64,000 nt of DNA, from positions 1-64,000 of the forward strand of contig NTKC01000004.1 of NCBI GenBank assembly GCA_002456995.1, in the 5' to 3' direction. Both the position numbers and the translations under genes were made by a program. How positions within the stretch are numbered: position 1 is the first letter of the stretch; the number at the start of each line of letters is the position of its first letter. Positions 24,982-33,297 of the stretch are shown one piece after another. This DNA comes from Candidatus Thioglobus sp. MED-G25 (GTDB taxonomy: Bacteria > Pseudomonadota > Gammaproteobacteria > Arenicellales > UBA868). The notes beneath the pieces are model-generated. The model made no database searches. It saw nothing but the letters and a program-made list of their open reading frames with translations, and was not told where the DNA came from.

Positions 24982-26168
24982 TAAGTAGCCACCGTCATTG
25001 CGTCCAGTTGTGTTCGTATGCTGTCTAAGTCTGTATTGACGAAGCCCATGTTATCGAGCCGGCGTCCAGCATGGAGCAAGTCACCGCCAATGCTCTGATG
25101 GGCAAGTTCGATCATTGCGGATGTTGCCGGAACAGGCAAATCCGCTAACTGTGCTGCCGATTGCAGCGGCACCAGTGAGCCCATTGTCGCACAGCGGATA
25201 AGATCGTCCGCCTGATTTGGTTGTGGCACTGGACGGACCATCGTACCGGCCATCGTACCGGCAAAACGATCCAGCCACTCATCGGTCGAGGGTAGATTAC
25301 GTACCCCCCAACGTGCGGCAACTGCACGCCGTTCTTTCGCCAGCGTTGTCACGATGCGATTGTGCCGCTCACCGAGAAGTGTCCGGAAAACACGCCTGTT
25401 TTCCAGGGGTTCTGCGCCGGCGGGTAATGGCGTTTGGCCGTCTTGTAGAGCTAAACCGCCCAGAGTTAGGGCTACGACCTCGACCAGGCCGCTGGCATCG
25501 CCAAAACCAGAATGAAGTACGTTGGCGACAGGTGCCAAATCGGGTATCAGCGCAGCCATTGCACCCAAGACGCCCCTATTTCCGCTGGGTAACACCGCTG
25601 TTGTGACTGGGCCGGTTTCAGTCAGATAGAGCGTCCCACCCCGGTCATCGACCCAAAAAGGCAGAGACTGAAGCTCGACGATCGATATGGCTGAAGAATT
25701 ACCGCCGACCCTGAGGTACCAAGCGGTTTCAACCGCCCCCAAGGTTCGGCCTGGCGCGACCACCACCACCTGACCATCATTCAGATGTCCACCCAACACC
25801 ATGGCGTAGGTACGCTGCTTGAGAACCGGACCGGTGACGAAGATAGCATCGGCGTCGAGAACAGCCTCATCCAGGCTGGATGACAGTGTTATGGAGGGTA
25901 CTTCGGACTGATTGATCTGATAGGTCCCGACCGGACCGCTGCCACGAATGGTAATTGCACCGCGTTGCCTGAGCGGGTCCAGATCCCGGGCATAGGCGGA
26001 GAACAGGGTGACGTCGCAGCCGGCGGCCAGACATAGACAAGCCAGAGCACAACCCTCTGCATTCGCGCCGAGTACGGTGATCCTTTTCAAAGGATGCTCA
26101 TTAGTAGGGATAACCGCGGGCATCGTAGCGAAAGCCCCAACGACTTGCTGGATCTCTGTGGTACTCAT
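24981..26168 (-). CDS. opine/octopine dehydrogenase family protein
   Basis: NAD(P)-dependent enzyme of the octopine/nopaline dehydrogenase family, 395 residues. A Rossmann domain starts at about residue 28 (ITVLGANAEGCALACLCLAA) with DADAIFVTGPVLKQRTYAMV and VVVAPGRTLGAVETAWYLR. The helical C-terminal domain carries PLENRRVFRTLLGERHNRIV and a helix WGVRNLPSTDEWLDRFAGT. Known members join or split an amino acid and a keto acid through a secondary amine, so an N-alkyl amino acid is a plausible substrate. The first 28 residues (TTEIQQVVGAFATM, then a Pro-rich link) precede the fold and may be an encapsulation peptide. It lies between BMC-H and the aldehyde dehydrogenase, inside the shell operon. 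Confidence 0.8.
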   Translation of the reverse strand: MSTTEIQQVVGAFATMPAVIPTNEHPLKRITVLGANAEGCALACLCLAAGCDVTLFSAYARDLDPLRQRGAITIRGSGPVGTYQINQSEVPSITLSSSLDEAVLDADAIFVTGPVLKQRTYAMVLGGHLNDGQVVVVAPGRTLGAVETAWYLRVGGNSSAISIVELQSLPFWVDDRGGTLYLTETGPVTTAVLPSGNRGVLGAMAALIPDLAPVANVLHSGFGDASGLVEVVALTLGGLALQDGQTPLPAGAEPLENRRVFRTLLGERHNRIVTTLAKERRAVAARWGVRNLPSTDEWLDRFAGTMAGTMVRPVPQPNQADDLIRCATMGSLVPLQSAAQLADLPVPATSAMIELAHQSIGGDLLHAGRRLDNMGFVNTDLDSIRTQLDAMTVAT

Positions 26169-26252
26169 AAAAGCGGTACGACCTGCCCCGCTCAGGATTG
26201 ACCGGTTGGCAGGTCAGTCAGAGTCTTGAACGGGCGGTGCGAACTGCGTCGC

Positions 26253-26549
26253 TCAGCCCAGCGACGGCAGCAGGCCTTCGATTTCCGAATCTGGCCTCGG
26301 GATTACATGAACAGCAACCAGTTCACCCACCTTGTTGGCTGCAACGGCACCGGCATCGGTCGCAGCTTTGACAGCACCGACTTCACCTCTGACCAGTACC
26401 GAAACCAGACCGCCACCCGCCTTGACGTGGCCTATGATGGTGACATTTGCAGCCTTGACCATTGCGTCTGCTGCTTCTATTGCCGGGACAACGCCCCGGG
26501 TTTCAATCATCCCCAGGGCGACATGCCCCGGACTTAATTTTTCTGCCAT
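26253..26549 (-). CDS. BMC-H shell protein (hexamer-forming)
   Basis: Canonical single BMC-domain protein of 98 residues, the main tile of the shell. [20 protein letters not shown], then [20 protein letters not shown] and [18 protein letters not shown] align with PduA/CsoS1/CcmK. The pore loop reads KAGGG where PduA has KIGSG, so the pore would be small and lined by backbone amides. There is a GAGGA ribosome-binding site. It sits 13 bp after BMC-P and 84 bp before the opine dehydrogenase. Confidence 0.96.
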   Translation of the reverse strand: MAEKLSPGHVALGMIETRGVVPAIEAADAMVKAANVTIIGHVKAGGGLVSVLVRGEVGAVKAATDAGAVAANKVGELVAVHVIPRPDSEIEGLLPSLG

Positions 26550-26562
26550 GGTGTAGTCCTCG

Positions 26563-26859
26563 TTAGCCAGAATTAGCCTGGTATGTTAGTTGATTGTTCA
26601 CAGTAATTTCGTCTACCAGCATAACAGCTGTTTCGTCAGTCGGAGCACCACTGGTTTCCGGTGATATCCGAGCTGCCGATCCCGATGCCAGTAAGACCAT
26701 ATCACCAACACCGGCACCACAGGTATCAGTGATCACCTGGCTCGGGTTCAGTACTGCCCCACTGGCATCTACGATATCCACAAGTAGTAGTTTTTGGCCC
26801 ACCAATCGACCGTCTTTGATAGCACCGGTTACTGAGCCGATGACTCGGGCAATTTTCAT
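26563..26859 (-). CDS. BMC-P shell vertex protein (EutN/CcmL family)
   Basis: Pentameric vertex protein of 98 residues that closes the shell corners. [54 protein letters not shown] and the C-terminal [15 protein letters not shown] are the EutN/CcmL pattern. Its start overlaps the stop of the ligase gene by one base, so the ligase and shell are translationally coupled. Confidence 0.96.
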   Translation of the reverse strand: MKIARVIGSVTGAIKDGRLVGQKLLLVDIVDASGAVLNPSQVITDTCGAGVGDMVLLASGSAARISPETSGAPTDETAVMLVDEITVNNQLTYQANSG

Positions 26860-28154
26860 CAGAAGTTTTCTAGGTATCGTTCAATTTCTACGGGCGTGAC
26901 CTGGTTGGCAATAAACTCTATTTCACGCTCCGACTGCTGGATTAAAAGCTCGAGCAGATCCGCTCCTAAAACTTCGGCCATAAGGTCGGACTCTCGTGCG
27001 AGCGCTACAGCGGTCGCGAGATCTGTAGGTATAGGCTGACAGTCCGGGTTTTCGTATCCATTGCCTACCGTTTCTGCCGTAGGCTCAAGACTGTCTTCAA
27101 TGCCTTTGAGGCCGGCAGCAATTTCCAGTGCCAGTAAGAGATAGGGATTGCAATCAGCAGAGCCATCGCGTTTTTCTACTCGGACCGCGTTATCGTTGCC
27201 CAGAATGACGCGCAATCCAACTGTACGGTTGTCAATACCCCAAGCATTGTTTATCGGGCAGAAAGAATAGGGTTGACGGCGACGGTAGGCATTTGGTGTG
27301 GTTGCTGAAACCATTGCCATTTCAGCCATGTGTTTTTGAAGTCCCGCGAGATAGTGTCGTCCGAGCTTAGACAACGCACCATTGTCAGCCATTACATTCT
27401 GGTTATCTTTCCACAAGGAGTGATGAACATGGAACCCATTACCGGACTCGGCGAAGAAAGGCTTAGACATGAAAGTCGCATGATACCCATGCGCGTTTCC
27501 AAGTTCTTTGACGAGTCCCCTGAAAGTGACGACACGATCGGCCGCTATCAGTGCTTCGTCGTATCGGATATTGACTTCTACTTGACCGGCAGCATATTCC
27601 GGGTTGGACTGTTCAATCGGTATGCCGACTGCGGTTAAATGACGTCGAATTGGACCCAACACATGTTCCAGTTCAGCTGCCCTTGGCAGGCCATAAACCT
27701 GGATTCCGCGATCTCTGGGCTTCAAGGTTTCTTTGTCCAGTAGGTAGAACTCAAGTTCAGTCCCGATTCGCGTTACATATCCCATATCACTAGCTTTCTG
27801 TAAAACTCGCACAAGCGCAGCTCGAGGGTCTATCGCCACTGGCTGATGATCTGTGCCTACAGATTCGGAGAACGAATAGACCACACCTTCTTCCCAGGGA
27901 ATCGGGTGGACCTCACCAATGGGCATAACATGCACGTCAGGGTAGCCCGTGTCCCAGTTCGTATAGGGGGTATCCCACACGTCGCAAGTCATGTCGATGG
28001 CAAATATCGCGTTCGCCATTGCCATCCCGGACTCACAGATGTTGGCCCAGTTTTCCGCCGGGATACGTTTGCCCCTTAGTAACCCGTTTAAGTCACCCAT
28101 TCCCAGCACGACAGTGTGGACACCCTCTGGTAGCGGCTTATGTTCTTGGCTCAT
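26859..28154 (-). CDS. glutamine-synthetase-family gamma-glutamyl-amine ligase (PuuA/GlnT/GmaS-like)
   Basis: First gene of the BMC operon, 431 residues. Glutamine-synthetase fold with RIGTELEFYLLD (metal-binding Glu), GQVEVNI, GNGFHVHHSLW, NAYRRRQPYSFCPINNAWGI, NRTVGLRV and ADCNPYLLLA. The pattern matches PuuA (gamma-glutamylputrescine synthetase) and related amine ligases rather than GlnA, and the adenylylation-site region of GlnA is absent. It probably uses ATP to join glutamate to a primary amine. AGGAG lies ten bases before the ATG. A GntR-type palindrome lies 78-92 bp upstream in the divergent promoter shared with the oxidase. Which amine it takes is unknown; ethylamine, an amino alcohol or a diamine would fit. 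Confidence 0.88.
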   Translation of the reverse strand: MSQEHKPLPEGVHTVVLGMGDLNGLLRGKRIPAENWANICESGMAMANAIFAIDMTCDVWDTPYTNWDTGYPDVHVMPIGEVHPIPWEEGVVYSFSESVGTDHQPVAIDPRAALVRVLQKASDMGYVTRIGTELEFYLLDKETLKPRDRGIQVYGLPRAAELEHVLGPIRRHLTAVGIPIEQSNPEYAAGQVEVNIRYDEALIAADRVVTFRGLVKELGNAHGYHATFMSKPFFAESGNGFHVHHSLWKDNQNVMADNGALSKLGRHYLAGLQKHMAEMAMVSATTPNAYRRRQPYSFCPINNAWGIDNRTVGLRVILGNDNAVRVEKRDGSADCNPYLLLALEIAAGLKGIEDSLEPTAETVGNGYENPDCQPIPTDLATAVALARESDLMAEVLGADLLELLIQQSEREIEFIANQVTPVEIERYLENF

Positions 28155-28231
28155 CTGCGTGAATCTCCTAGTTTGAGCTCCTAAGCATACGCATTAAATT
28201 CAGATTTGTACGTGAGTGCAACCGGACTAAT

Positions 28232-28246
28232 TGTATACTGTATTCA
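28232..28246. promoter_or_regulatory. candidate GntR operator in the ligase/oxidase divergent promoter
   Basis: TGTATACTGTATTCA is a near-perfect TGTAT-N5-ATACA inverted repeat and is 13/15 identical to the element at 32505-32519 before the glx genes. It sits between the divergent starts at 28154 and 28274. The FCD-type GntR gene at 32605-33270 is the natural candidate to bind it. Confidence 0.6.
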
Positions 28247-28273
28247 TCACTGCCGAGCAATGGTGAGTTGACA

Positions 28274-29419
28274 GTGCCCATCTCTACACATGCCGTGGTA
28301 GTTGGTGCGGGAATTGCTGGTGTAATGACCGCCCTCTACCTCCAACGACGAGGCTGCAGCGTGACGCTGGTCGATCGCTGGGAGCCCGGTCATTCGCGCG
28401 CGTCATCTTCCGACTACAACCGGATTCTGCGCGCCATTCATGGCAGTGATGAGATGTATACCCGCTGGGTGCGTGAAGCGCGGCTGCGCTGGATGGAGCT
28501 GGAACAGGAACTCAACACAGAACTCTACATCGAATGCGGTGCGCTCATTCTGGCCGAAGAAGGTCACTCCACCTGGGAAGAGGTCACCATGCCTACGTTC
28601 GACAAACTGGGCGTTCCCTATGTGCGTGTCGGGCCTGATGAATTACCGGTGCGATTTCCGCAGTTTGATTTTCGCAAAGTGGCTTTTGGTTTATGGGAGC
28701 CCGAAGCCGGTATGGTGCTGGCCCATCGTGCGGTAACTGAAACTTTTAAGCAGTTCCTGCGTGAAGGCGGTCAGTTTCGTAGGGGTCGTGTCACCACCGA
28801 CGAAACTGAGACACCGCTTTTGGATGGGAAGCCCCTGTCTGCTGATCTCGTGGTCATGAGCTGTGGGTCATGGCTGGCGTATCTGTTTCGGCAGACTTTG
28901 GGCTCTATGCTGAAGGTGATCCGGCAGGATATTGTGTACACGTCGACACCTGATGGTGATCGGTCATTTGACGCTGATCAGATGCCCTGTTTTGTAGATC
29001 ATGGGTATGGGGCTTACGGGGTCCCGTCGGTCTACGGCTGGGGAGTTAAGGCGGCAATCGCCTGGCATGCCACAGATATTGATCTGGATGATGAGGATCG
29101 GGTGGTCGACCAGTCGGCCATCGCACGGTCACGACAGTACTGGGCGTACCGATTTCCACGCCTTGCAAATGAAATTGTGATCGACCAAAAAGCCTGTCAT
29201 ATCTCAATGACGCCGGACACGCACTTCATCATCGATTTCCACCCTCGCCACAGCAACGTGCTGATCGTCGGTGGGTGTTCAGGCCATCTGTTCAAGCATG
29301 GTCCGATGCTAGGAGATTATGTTGCCGGCGTTGGTTTGCAGGAGTGGGGAACAGCGCCGCGATTCAAGATCGGCCCGCGAACGTCAATGCCGATGAGCGA
29401 ATCGCCCTCGGGGCGTTAG
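28274..29419 (+). CDS. FAD-dependent amine oxidase, monomeric sarcosine oxidase-like
   Basis: Flavoprotein of about 381 residues that likely oxidises an N-alkyl amino acid to the free amino acid, an aldehyde and hydrogen peroxide. It has the dinucleotide motif VVGAGIAGVMTALYLQRRG and the sarcosine-oxidase end: KACHISMTPDTHFIIDFHP then NVLIVGGCSGHLFKHGP. The Cys in KACH (residue about 308) aligns with the Cys that holds FAD covalently in monomeric sarcosine oxidase, so covalent FAD is expected. The start is GTG 28274 (GGTGAG seven bases upstream) or TTG 28268. It is divergent from the BMC operon and convergent with the glx genes. PuuB-type oxidases look different, so I favour the N-alkylglutamate role. 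Confidence 0.85.
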   Translation: MPISTHAVVVGAGIAGVMTALYLQRRGCSVTLVDRWEPGHSRASSSDYNRILRAIHGSDEMYTRWVREARLRWMELEQELNTELYIECGALILAEEGHSTWEEVTMPTFDKLGVPYVRVGPDELPVRFPQFDFRKVAFGLWEPEAGMVLAHRAVTETFKQFLREGGQFRRGRVTTDETETPLLDGKPLSADLVVMSCGSWLAYLFRQTLGSMLKVIRQDIVYTSTPDGDRSFDADQMPCFVDHGYGAYGVPSVYGWGVKAAIAWHATDIDLDDEDRVVDQSAIARSRQYWAYRFPRLANEIVIDQKACHISMTPDTHFIIDFHPRHSNVLIVGGCSGHLFKHGPMLGDYVAGVGLQEWGTAPRFKIGPRTSMPMSESPSGR

Positions 29420-29442
29420 CTGGATCGTTTCAGCAAGCTTAC

Positions 29443-30864
29443 CTACCAGCTGTAGGGTCGGTCGATGCCGGCGAGCTTGACGCCAGTGAAGGCCGATGCT
29501 TCCAGTGACAGGGCTCTCAGGTCTTCGACTTCAAGATTGTGGACATTGGATTTACCGCAGGCTTTAGCCAGCAGCGTGACTTCCATAGTCATCGCTGTCA
29601 GGAATCGCGCGACTCGTTCGGACGCAGCGGGAACGTCCACGCGTTTTTCCAGCTCAGGGTCCTGTGTTGCCACACCCACCGGACATAGACCGGTATGGCA
29701 GTGGTGACATCGACCCGGTGCGGTGCCCAACGCCGCGTAGTCATCTAAGTAGCGGGGTGAATTACAACCCAGGGCGACTAGACCGGCTGTACCGATCATC
29801 ACCGCATCAGCGCCCAGTGCGAGGCATTTGGCGACGTCTGTGCCAGAACGGATGCCGCCGGCAGCGACCAGTGAGACCTCGTCAGTTTTACCGCACTCAT
29901 CCAGAGCCTCACGCGCAGCACGAATCGCGGAAATTAGCGGGATCCCGGTGTGGTCGAGCAGCAGTTCTGGGGAAGCTCCGGTGCCGCCTTCGGCGCCGTC
30001 AACCACGATGACGTCCACCCCAGCTTTAGCTGCAATTGCAACGTCGTAACGTGGCCGGGTGGCGCCCATCTTGAGAAAAATCGGGACCTGGTAATTGGTT
30101 GCCTCACGGAGTTCTTCGATTTTGACCTGCATGTCATCGGCGCCTAGAAAATCAGGGTGGCGTACGGTCGACCGCTGATCAACTCCTTTAGGCAGAGAAC
30201 GCATTGCGGCTACTCTGTCTGAGACTTTCATCCCCAGCAGCAGACCGCCGGTGCCGGGTTTGGCCCCCTGCCCGACGACGAGTTCAATACCGTCCGCCAT
30301 GCGCAGATGCTCCAGGTCCAGCATGTAGCGCGAAGGGGTCATTTGGTAAACCAGTGTGCTGGACGCTTGCCGCTCATCTTCCAGCATGCCCCCTTCGCCC
30401 GTGCACGTCATACTGCCGACCTTGGATGTACCGTATCCCAGTGCAGCCTTTGCAGACGCGGACAACGCACCGAAGGACATGGATGCGATATAGATCGGGA
30501 TGTCCAGTTCTATCGGTTTTTCAACCAGACCGGGACGATTGCCCAGAACGGTGCGCGTGTCGCAGCTTTCCCGGTAACCCTCAAGTGGTAGGCGAGTCAT
30601 GGTGGCTGGTACGAATGTCAAATCATCAAACGTGGGCATCCGTTGATTGAAGGTATTAAAGCCCCGGATCTGGTAACGCCCCAGACGCGATAACGCATGC
30701 ACCTCCGACAAAGATTGGGGAGTCCAACGGACAGAATCGCCCTTTTCATAAGACGACGGGACACCCGCCGGCCGGTTAGCATCGGCGCCGTCGGTCATTG
30801 CAACGGCGTCTTCTGCTGGCGTTGCAAAGGGGTAGCTGTAGGGAGTTTTTAGATCATCAGCCAT
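29443..30864 (-). CDS. glxD: FMN glutamate-synthase-like subunit (GlxD/MgsC family)
   Basis: 473-residue homologue of the FMN/Fe-S central domain of glutamate synthase. ASMSFGALSASAKAALGYG, AKPGTGGLLLGMKVSDRVA, FLKMGATRPRYDVAIAAKAG, DGAEGGTGASPE and the iron-sulfur motif CHHCHTGLCPVG (residues 386-397) are visible. In N-methylglutamate synthase (MgsABC) this is the subunit where the amine is joined to the glutamate skeleton. The start overlaps the end of glxC by 16 bp. The three glx genes are transcribed toward the oxidase. Their role is probably to convert a gamma-glutamyl-amide or free amine to an N-alkylglutamate. Confidence 0.85.
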   Translation of the reverse strand: MADDLKTPYSYPFATPAEDAVAMTDGADANRPAGVPSSYEKGDSVRWTPQSLSEVHALSRLGRYQIRGFNTFNQRMPTFDDLTFVPATMTRLPLEGYRESCDTRTVLGNRPGLVEKPIELDIPIYIASMSFGALSASAKAALGYGTSKVGSMTCTGEGGMLEDERQASSTLVYQMTPSRYMLDLEHLRMADGIELVVGQGAKPGTGGLLLGMKVSDRVAAMRSLPKGVDQRSTVRHPDFLGADDMQVKIEELREATNYQVPIFLKMGATRPRYDVAIAAKAGVDVIVVDGAEGGTGASPELLLDHTGIPLISAIRAAREALDECGKTDEVSLVAAGGIRSGTDVAKCLALGADAVMIGTAGLVALGCNSPRYLDDYAALGTAPGRCHHCHTGLCPVGVATQDPELEKRVDVPAASERVARFLTAMTMEVTLLAKACGKSNVHNLEVEDLRALSLEASAFTGVKLAGIDRPYSW

Positions 30865-31541
30865 GCGCTTGCGTCCCGACTTTCAAAGTGCCATAGCCGC
30901 TGTGCTGATACAATTTTCTGCCAAGAGCGGCTGCCGTTATCCAGGCCCCTGCTGGCGAGCAGATCCTCGATTTGTTCAATTTCATCATCGGACGGTTGCG
31001 CGATTTTTGAATCTACGCCTAAGGATTCGATAGGGCCTGCGACCCAGACTTCACCGCCCCAGAGGGAATCAGCGCATGCTTCATCGGCGCCACCCAGTGC
31101 GATGATGCGGCCGGCGTGTGCCATAAACCCCGACAGATAGCCGATCTTTCCTTCGACAATTATGTCGCCGCCTTTCATGGAGACACCACAGCGAGGGCCG
31201 GCATCCCCTTTGACGTGAATCAGACCACCGCGCATTGAGGCCCCGAGGCTCATACCGGCATAGCCGTTTATCGTGATTTCGCCGCTGGCCATTGCCTCCC
31301 CGGCGGCCCAGCCGGCATTGCGTGATATCGTGATGTGAGCGCCATTGTTGAGACCGCCACAGTAATAGCCGACACTGCCGTCGAAATGAACCTCTGCACC
31401 AGCAGGTAGGCCGATGCCTAGATTATGGCGGGAACGGGTATCGGTCACGGCGACGGGCTGGCCGGATTCGATTCCGGCCCGAATAGCCTGGTTGCACTCG
31501 CGCAGCGGTCGGTCGGCAACCCGAACTTCGTGTCTGTTCAT
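30849..31541 (-). CDS. glxC: glutamate synthase GXGXG-domain protein (GlxC/MgsB family)
   Basis: 230-residue protein made mostly of the GXGXG beta-helix domain that forms the C-terminal part of glutamate synthase. Repeats such as GVSMKGGDIIVEGKIGYLSG and FMAHAGRIIALGGADEACAD are visible. In MgsABC-type complexes it scaffolds the amidotransferase and FMN subunits. It overlaps glxB by four bases (ATGA) and glxD by 16, so the three are made together. The last 50 residues (EQIEDLLASRGLDNGSRSWQ) are helical and end in the common C-terminal form of this subunit. Confidence 0.85.
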   Translation of the reverse strand: MNRHEVRVADRPLRECNQAIRAGIESGQPVAVTDTRSRHNLGIGLPAGAEVHFDGSVGYYCGGLNNGAHITISRNAGWAAGEAMASGEITINGYAGMSLGASMRGGLIHVKGDAGPRCGVSMKGGDIIVEGKIGYLSGFMAHAGRIIALGGADEACADSLWGGEVWVAGPIESLGVDSKIAQPSDDEIEQIEDLLASRGLDNGSRSWQKIVSAQRLWHFESRDASAWLMI

Positions 31542-32485
31542 GCCGCACGGTCCAGCGATGAGTGAGTCTGCCAGGTTTGCGTTAGGCTGGGACCGTCAAA
31601 GTTGACCACTTCGACTTCGTCAAGATGGACAGTTCGCACGGCTTGCTCTTCGGTGGCGATTGAGAGTGTATTGTTGCTGTCTACCGCCACCAGCGGTTTA
31701 ATAGCCCAACGATCTTTTGCAAATCCCAGCCGGTCGTGGTTGCTGTACAGAAAGGTGAAGCAGCCATCGATCTCCGTCAGCGAACGCTTCAATGCATCAG
31801 CCTGGGTCTCGCCTTGGCTCATACGGTCGGATATCCATACCGCCAGCAGTTCACTGTCGTTTTCGGTCATGAAGCGGTAGCCTTTTCGTTCCAGTCGTGC
31901 CCGCCAAGTGAAGTAATCGGTAATCTGGCCGTTGTGGACAATGGCGACATCGGGAAAAGGTCGGGCCCAGAATGGATGGCTGGCAGTCGGCGAGACATCT
32001 GATTCCGTCGCCATTCGAGCATGCCCTAATCCGTGTGTGCCAATGAAATCACGGACGTTGTGTTTTTCCGCGACCTCTGCTGCACCGCCGAGGTCCTTTA
32101 CAATTTCCAGAGCTCGGCCGACAGATTGCACTTCAATTCGATCAGAATATTCATCGATCTGTTGGACCCAATCTGTGAGAGACGTGGGCTCACGAATCTC
32201 CATACGTACAGACACATGATCTGAATCAGCTTCGTCATGAGTTGGGTCGCTCAAAAAGTCGCTGCCGTGCTCACGCAGAAGGTCGAGAAAAAATTCGAGA
32301 TCTGCCGACAGATTCTGTCGTTTGGCAGTCATTGCCCGCACAATATAACCGCTCTCAAGAGGCTTGCCGTAGAGGGCAAAGCCGGTCGAATCCGCACCGC
32401 GGTGGCGCTGGGCGTGCATTAGCTTAACCAGGTCCGCGCCAACCAGACCAGGTTCAGTCAGAATTCTGCCTGCGATACCACACAT
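31538..32485 (-). CDS. glxB: class II glutamine amidotransferase subunit (GlxB/MgsA family)
   Basis: Ntn-type glutaminase domain protein, 315 residues. I chose the start that gives MCGIAGRILTEPG, because the catalytic Cys must be residue 2 after Met removal; the open frame runs 18 codons further upstream but would bury it. HRGADSTGFALYG, GLGHARMATESDVSPTASHP, IVHNGQITDYFTWR and ENDSELLAVWI are amidotransferase landmarks. In MgsABC the subunit acts on glutamine or a gamma-glutamyl amide to feed amine to the FMN subunit. A perfect TGTAT-N5-ATACA palindrome lies 20-34 bp upstream of the chosen start, overlapping the likely promoter, so repression by the nearby GntR is likely. Confidence 0.87.
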   Translation of the reverse strand: MCGIAGRILTEPGLVGADLVKLMHAQRHRGADSTGFALYGKPLESGYIVRAMTAKRQNLSADLEFFLDLLREHGSDFLSDPTHDEADSDHVSVRMEIREPTSLTDWVQQIDEYSDRIEVQSVGRALEIVKDLGGAAEVAEKHNVRDFIGTHGLGHARMATESDVSPTASHPFWARPFPDVAIVHNGQITDYFTWRARLERKGYRFMTENDSELLAVWISDRMSQGETQADALKRSLTEIDGCFTFLYSNHDRLGFAKDRWAIKPLVAVDSNNTLSIATEEQAVRTVHLDEVEVVNFDGPSLTQTWQTHSSLDRAA

Positions 32486-32504
32486 AATGCCGCCCTTCCT
32501 GCTT

Positions 32505-32519
32505 TGTATACTGAATACA
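32505..32519. promoter_or_regulatory. candidate GntR operator upstream of glxB
   Basis: TGTATACTGAATACA is a perfect TGTAT-N5-ATACA inverted repeat, 20-34 bp before the glxB start and 13/15 identical to the element at 28232-28246. Its repetition at two promoters of the locus and next to a GntR gene supports a common regulator. Confidence 0.65.
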
Positions 32520-32604
32520 CTGATTATAGATCCTGGCAAATGCGGATCATAGAGGTGCTGTCTAACAACAAGTACAGCCTGAATGCCGCCAGTTTGGCTG
32601 GTGC

Positions 32605-33270
32605 TCAGTGTCGCTCGTCATGAAGCCAACGAACATGGTTGTCCAGGCCCTCACGGATGTGCGCCACCATCGCGGTTTCTGCCTCGTCTACGTTCCCCGT
32701 CTTAATCTGGTCAAGCAATAACAAATGCTGTTCTCTGTTGTCTTGATTGTTTGGTATCGGGTAAGCCGCAAAGCTGCGAATAGAAAGGCCCCTATTCCAA
32801 ATGCTGTCAAACATGTCGAGTAGGATCCCATTACCGGTTTGGGCGACGATAGTTCGATGGATAGTCCGATTGGCGTGAAAGTGTTCTTTTTTGTGGATGG
32901 ATTTCAAGTCCATCTCCGATCTAACGGCTGTTTCAATGTTCTGTGCTTGCTCTTCAGAAAGCGCTCCGGCTAAGAGTTTGGCTGCGAAACCTTCTACGGC
33001 CTCTCGGGCGAGGTACAGGTCTTGAATTTCCTTTTCGGTAATGTCGCGGATCTGGAAACCACCTCGCCCCGCCGCTTCCAGCACGCCTTCGCGTTCAAGT
33101 CGCAAAAACGCCTCTCGGACCGGGGTACGGCTGACATTGATCTGACTGGCGATGGCTTCCTGAATCAGGCGCTCACCGGGTACGATCTTACCCGACAGGA
33201 TTGCAGAGAGGATCTGTTCATAGACGTCATCGGCCAGTCGGGTTCGTTTTCGGTCAAGTCGAGTAAACAT
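32605..33270 (-). CDS. GntR-family regulator, FCD subgroup
   Basis: 221-residue transcription factor. The N-terminal winged helix has LADDVYEQILSAILSGKIVP, GERLIQEAIASQINVSRTPV and REAFLRLEREGVLEAAGRGG; the rest is an all-helical FCD ligand domain with HFHANRTIHRTI and a final HIREGLDNHV that provides metal-binding His. Such proteins usually repress catabolic operons until a pathway acid or amino acid binds. It is divergent from ridA. Two matching palindromes (28232, 32505) and a weaker half-site at 33298 suggest that it controls the ligase/BMC, oxidase and glx transcripts and possibly itself. Confidence 0.88.
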   Translation of the reverse strand: MFTRLDRKRTRLADDVYEQILSAILSGKIVPGERLIQEAIASQINVSRTPVREAFLRLEREGVLEAAGRGGFQIRDITEKEIQDLYLAREAVEGFAAKLLAGALSEEQAQNIETAVRSEMDLKSIHKKEHFHANRTIHRTIVAQTGNGILLDMFDSIWNRGLSIRSFAAYPIPNNQDNREQHLLLLDQIKTGNVDEAETAMVAHIREGLDNHVRWLHDERH

Positions 33271-33297
33271 CGGGACAATTCTCGGTAGTGTGTCTTA

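Noticed and set aside
22965-26859. Carboxysome
   Set aside because: No RuBisCO, carbonic anhydrase or CsoS2/CcmM genes; an acylating aldehyde dehydrogenase marks a catabolic metabolosome.
28274-29419. PuuB (gamma-glutamylputrescine oxidase)
   Set aside because: The sequence has the covalent-FAD Cys context and C-terminal pattern of monomeric sarcosine oxidase, which PuuB lacks, although the neighbouring PuuA and PuuD-like genes made PuuB the first guess.
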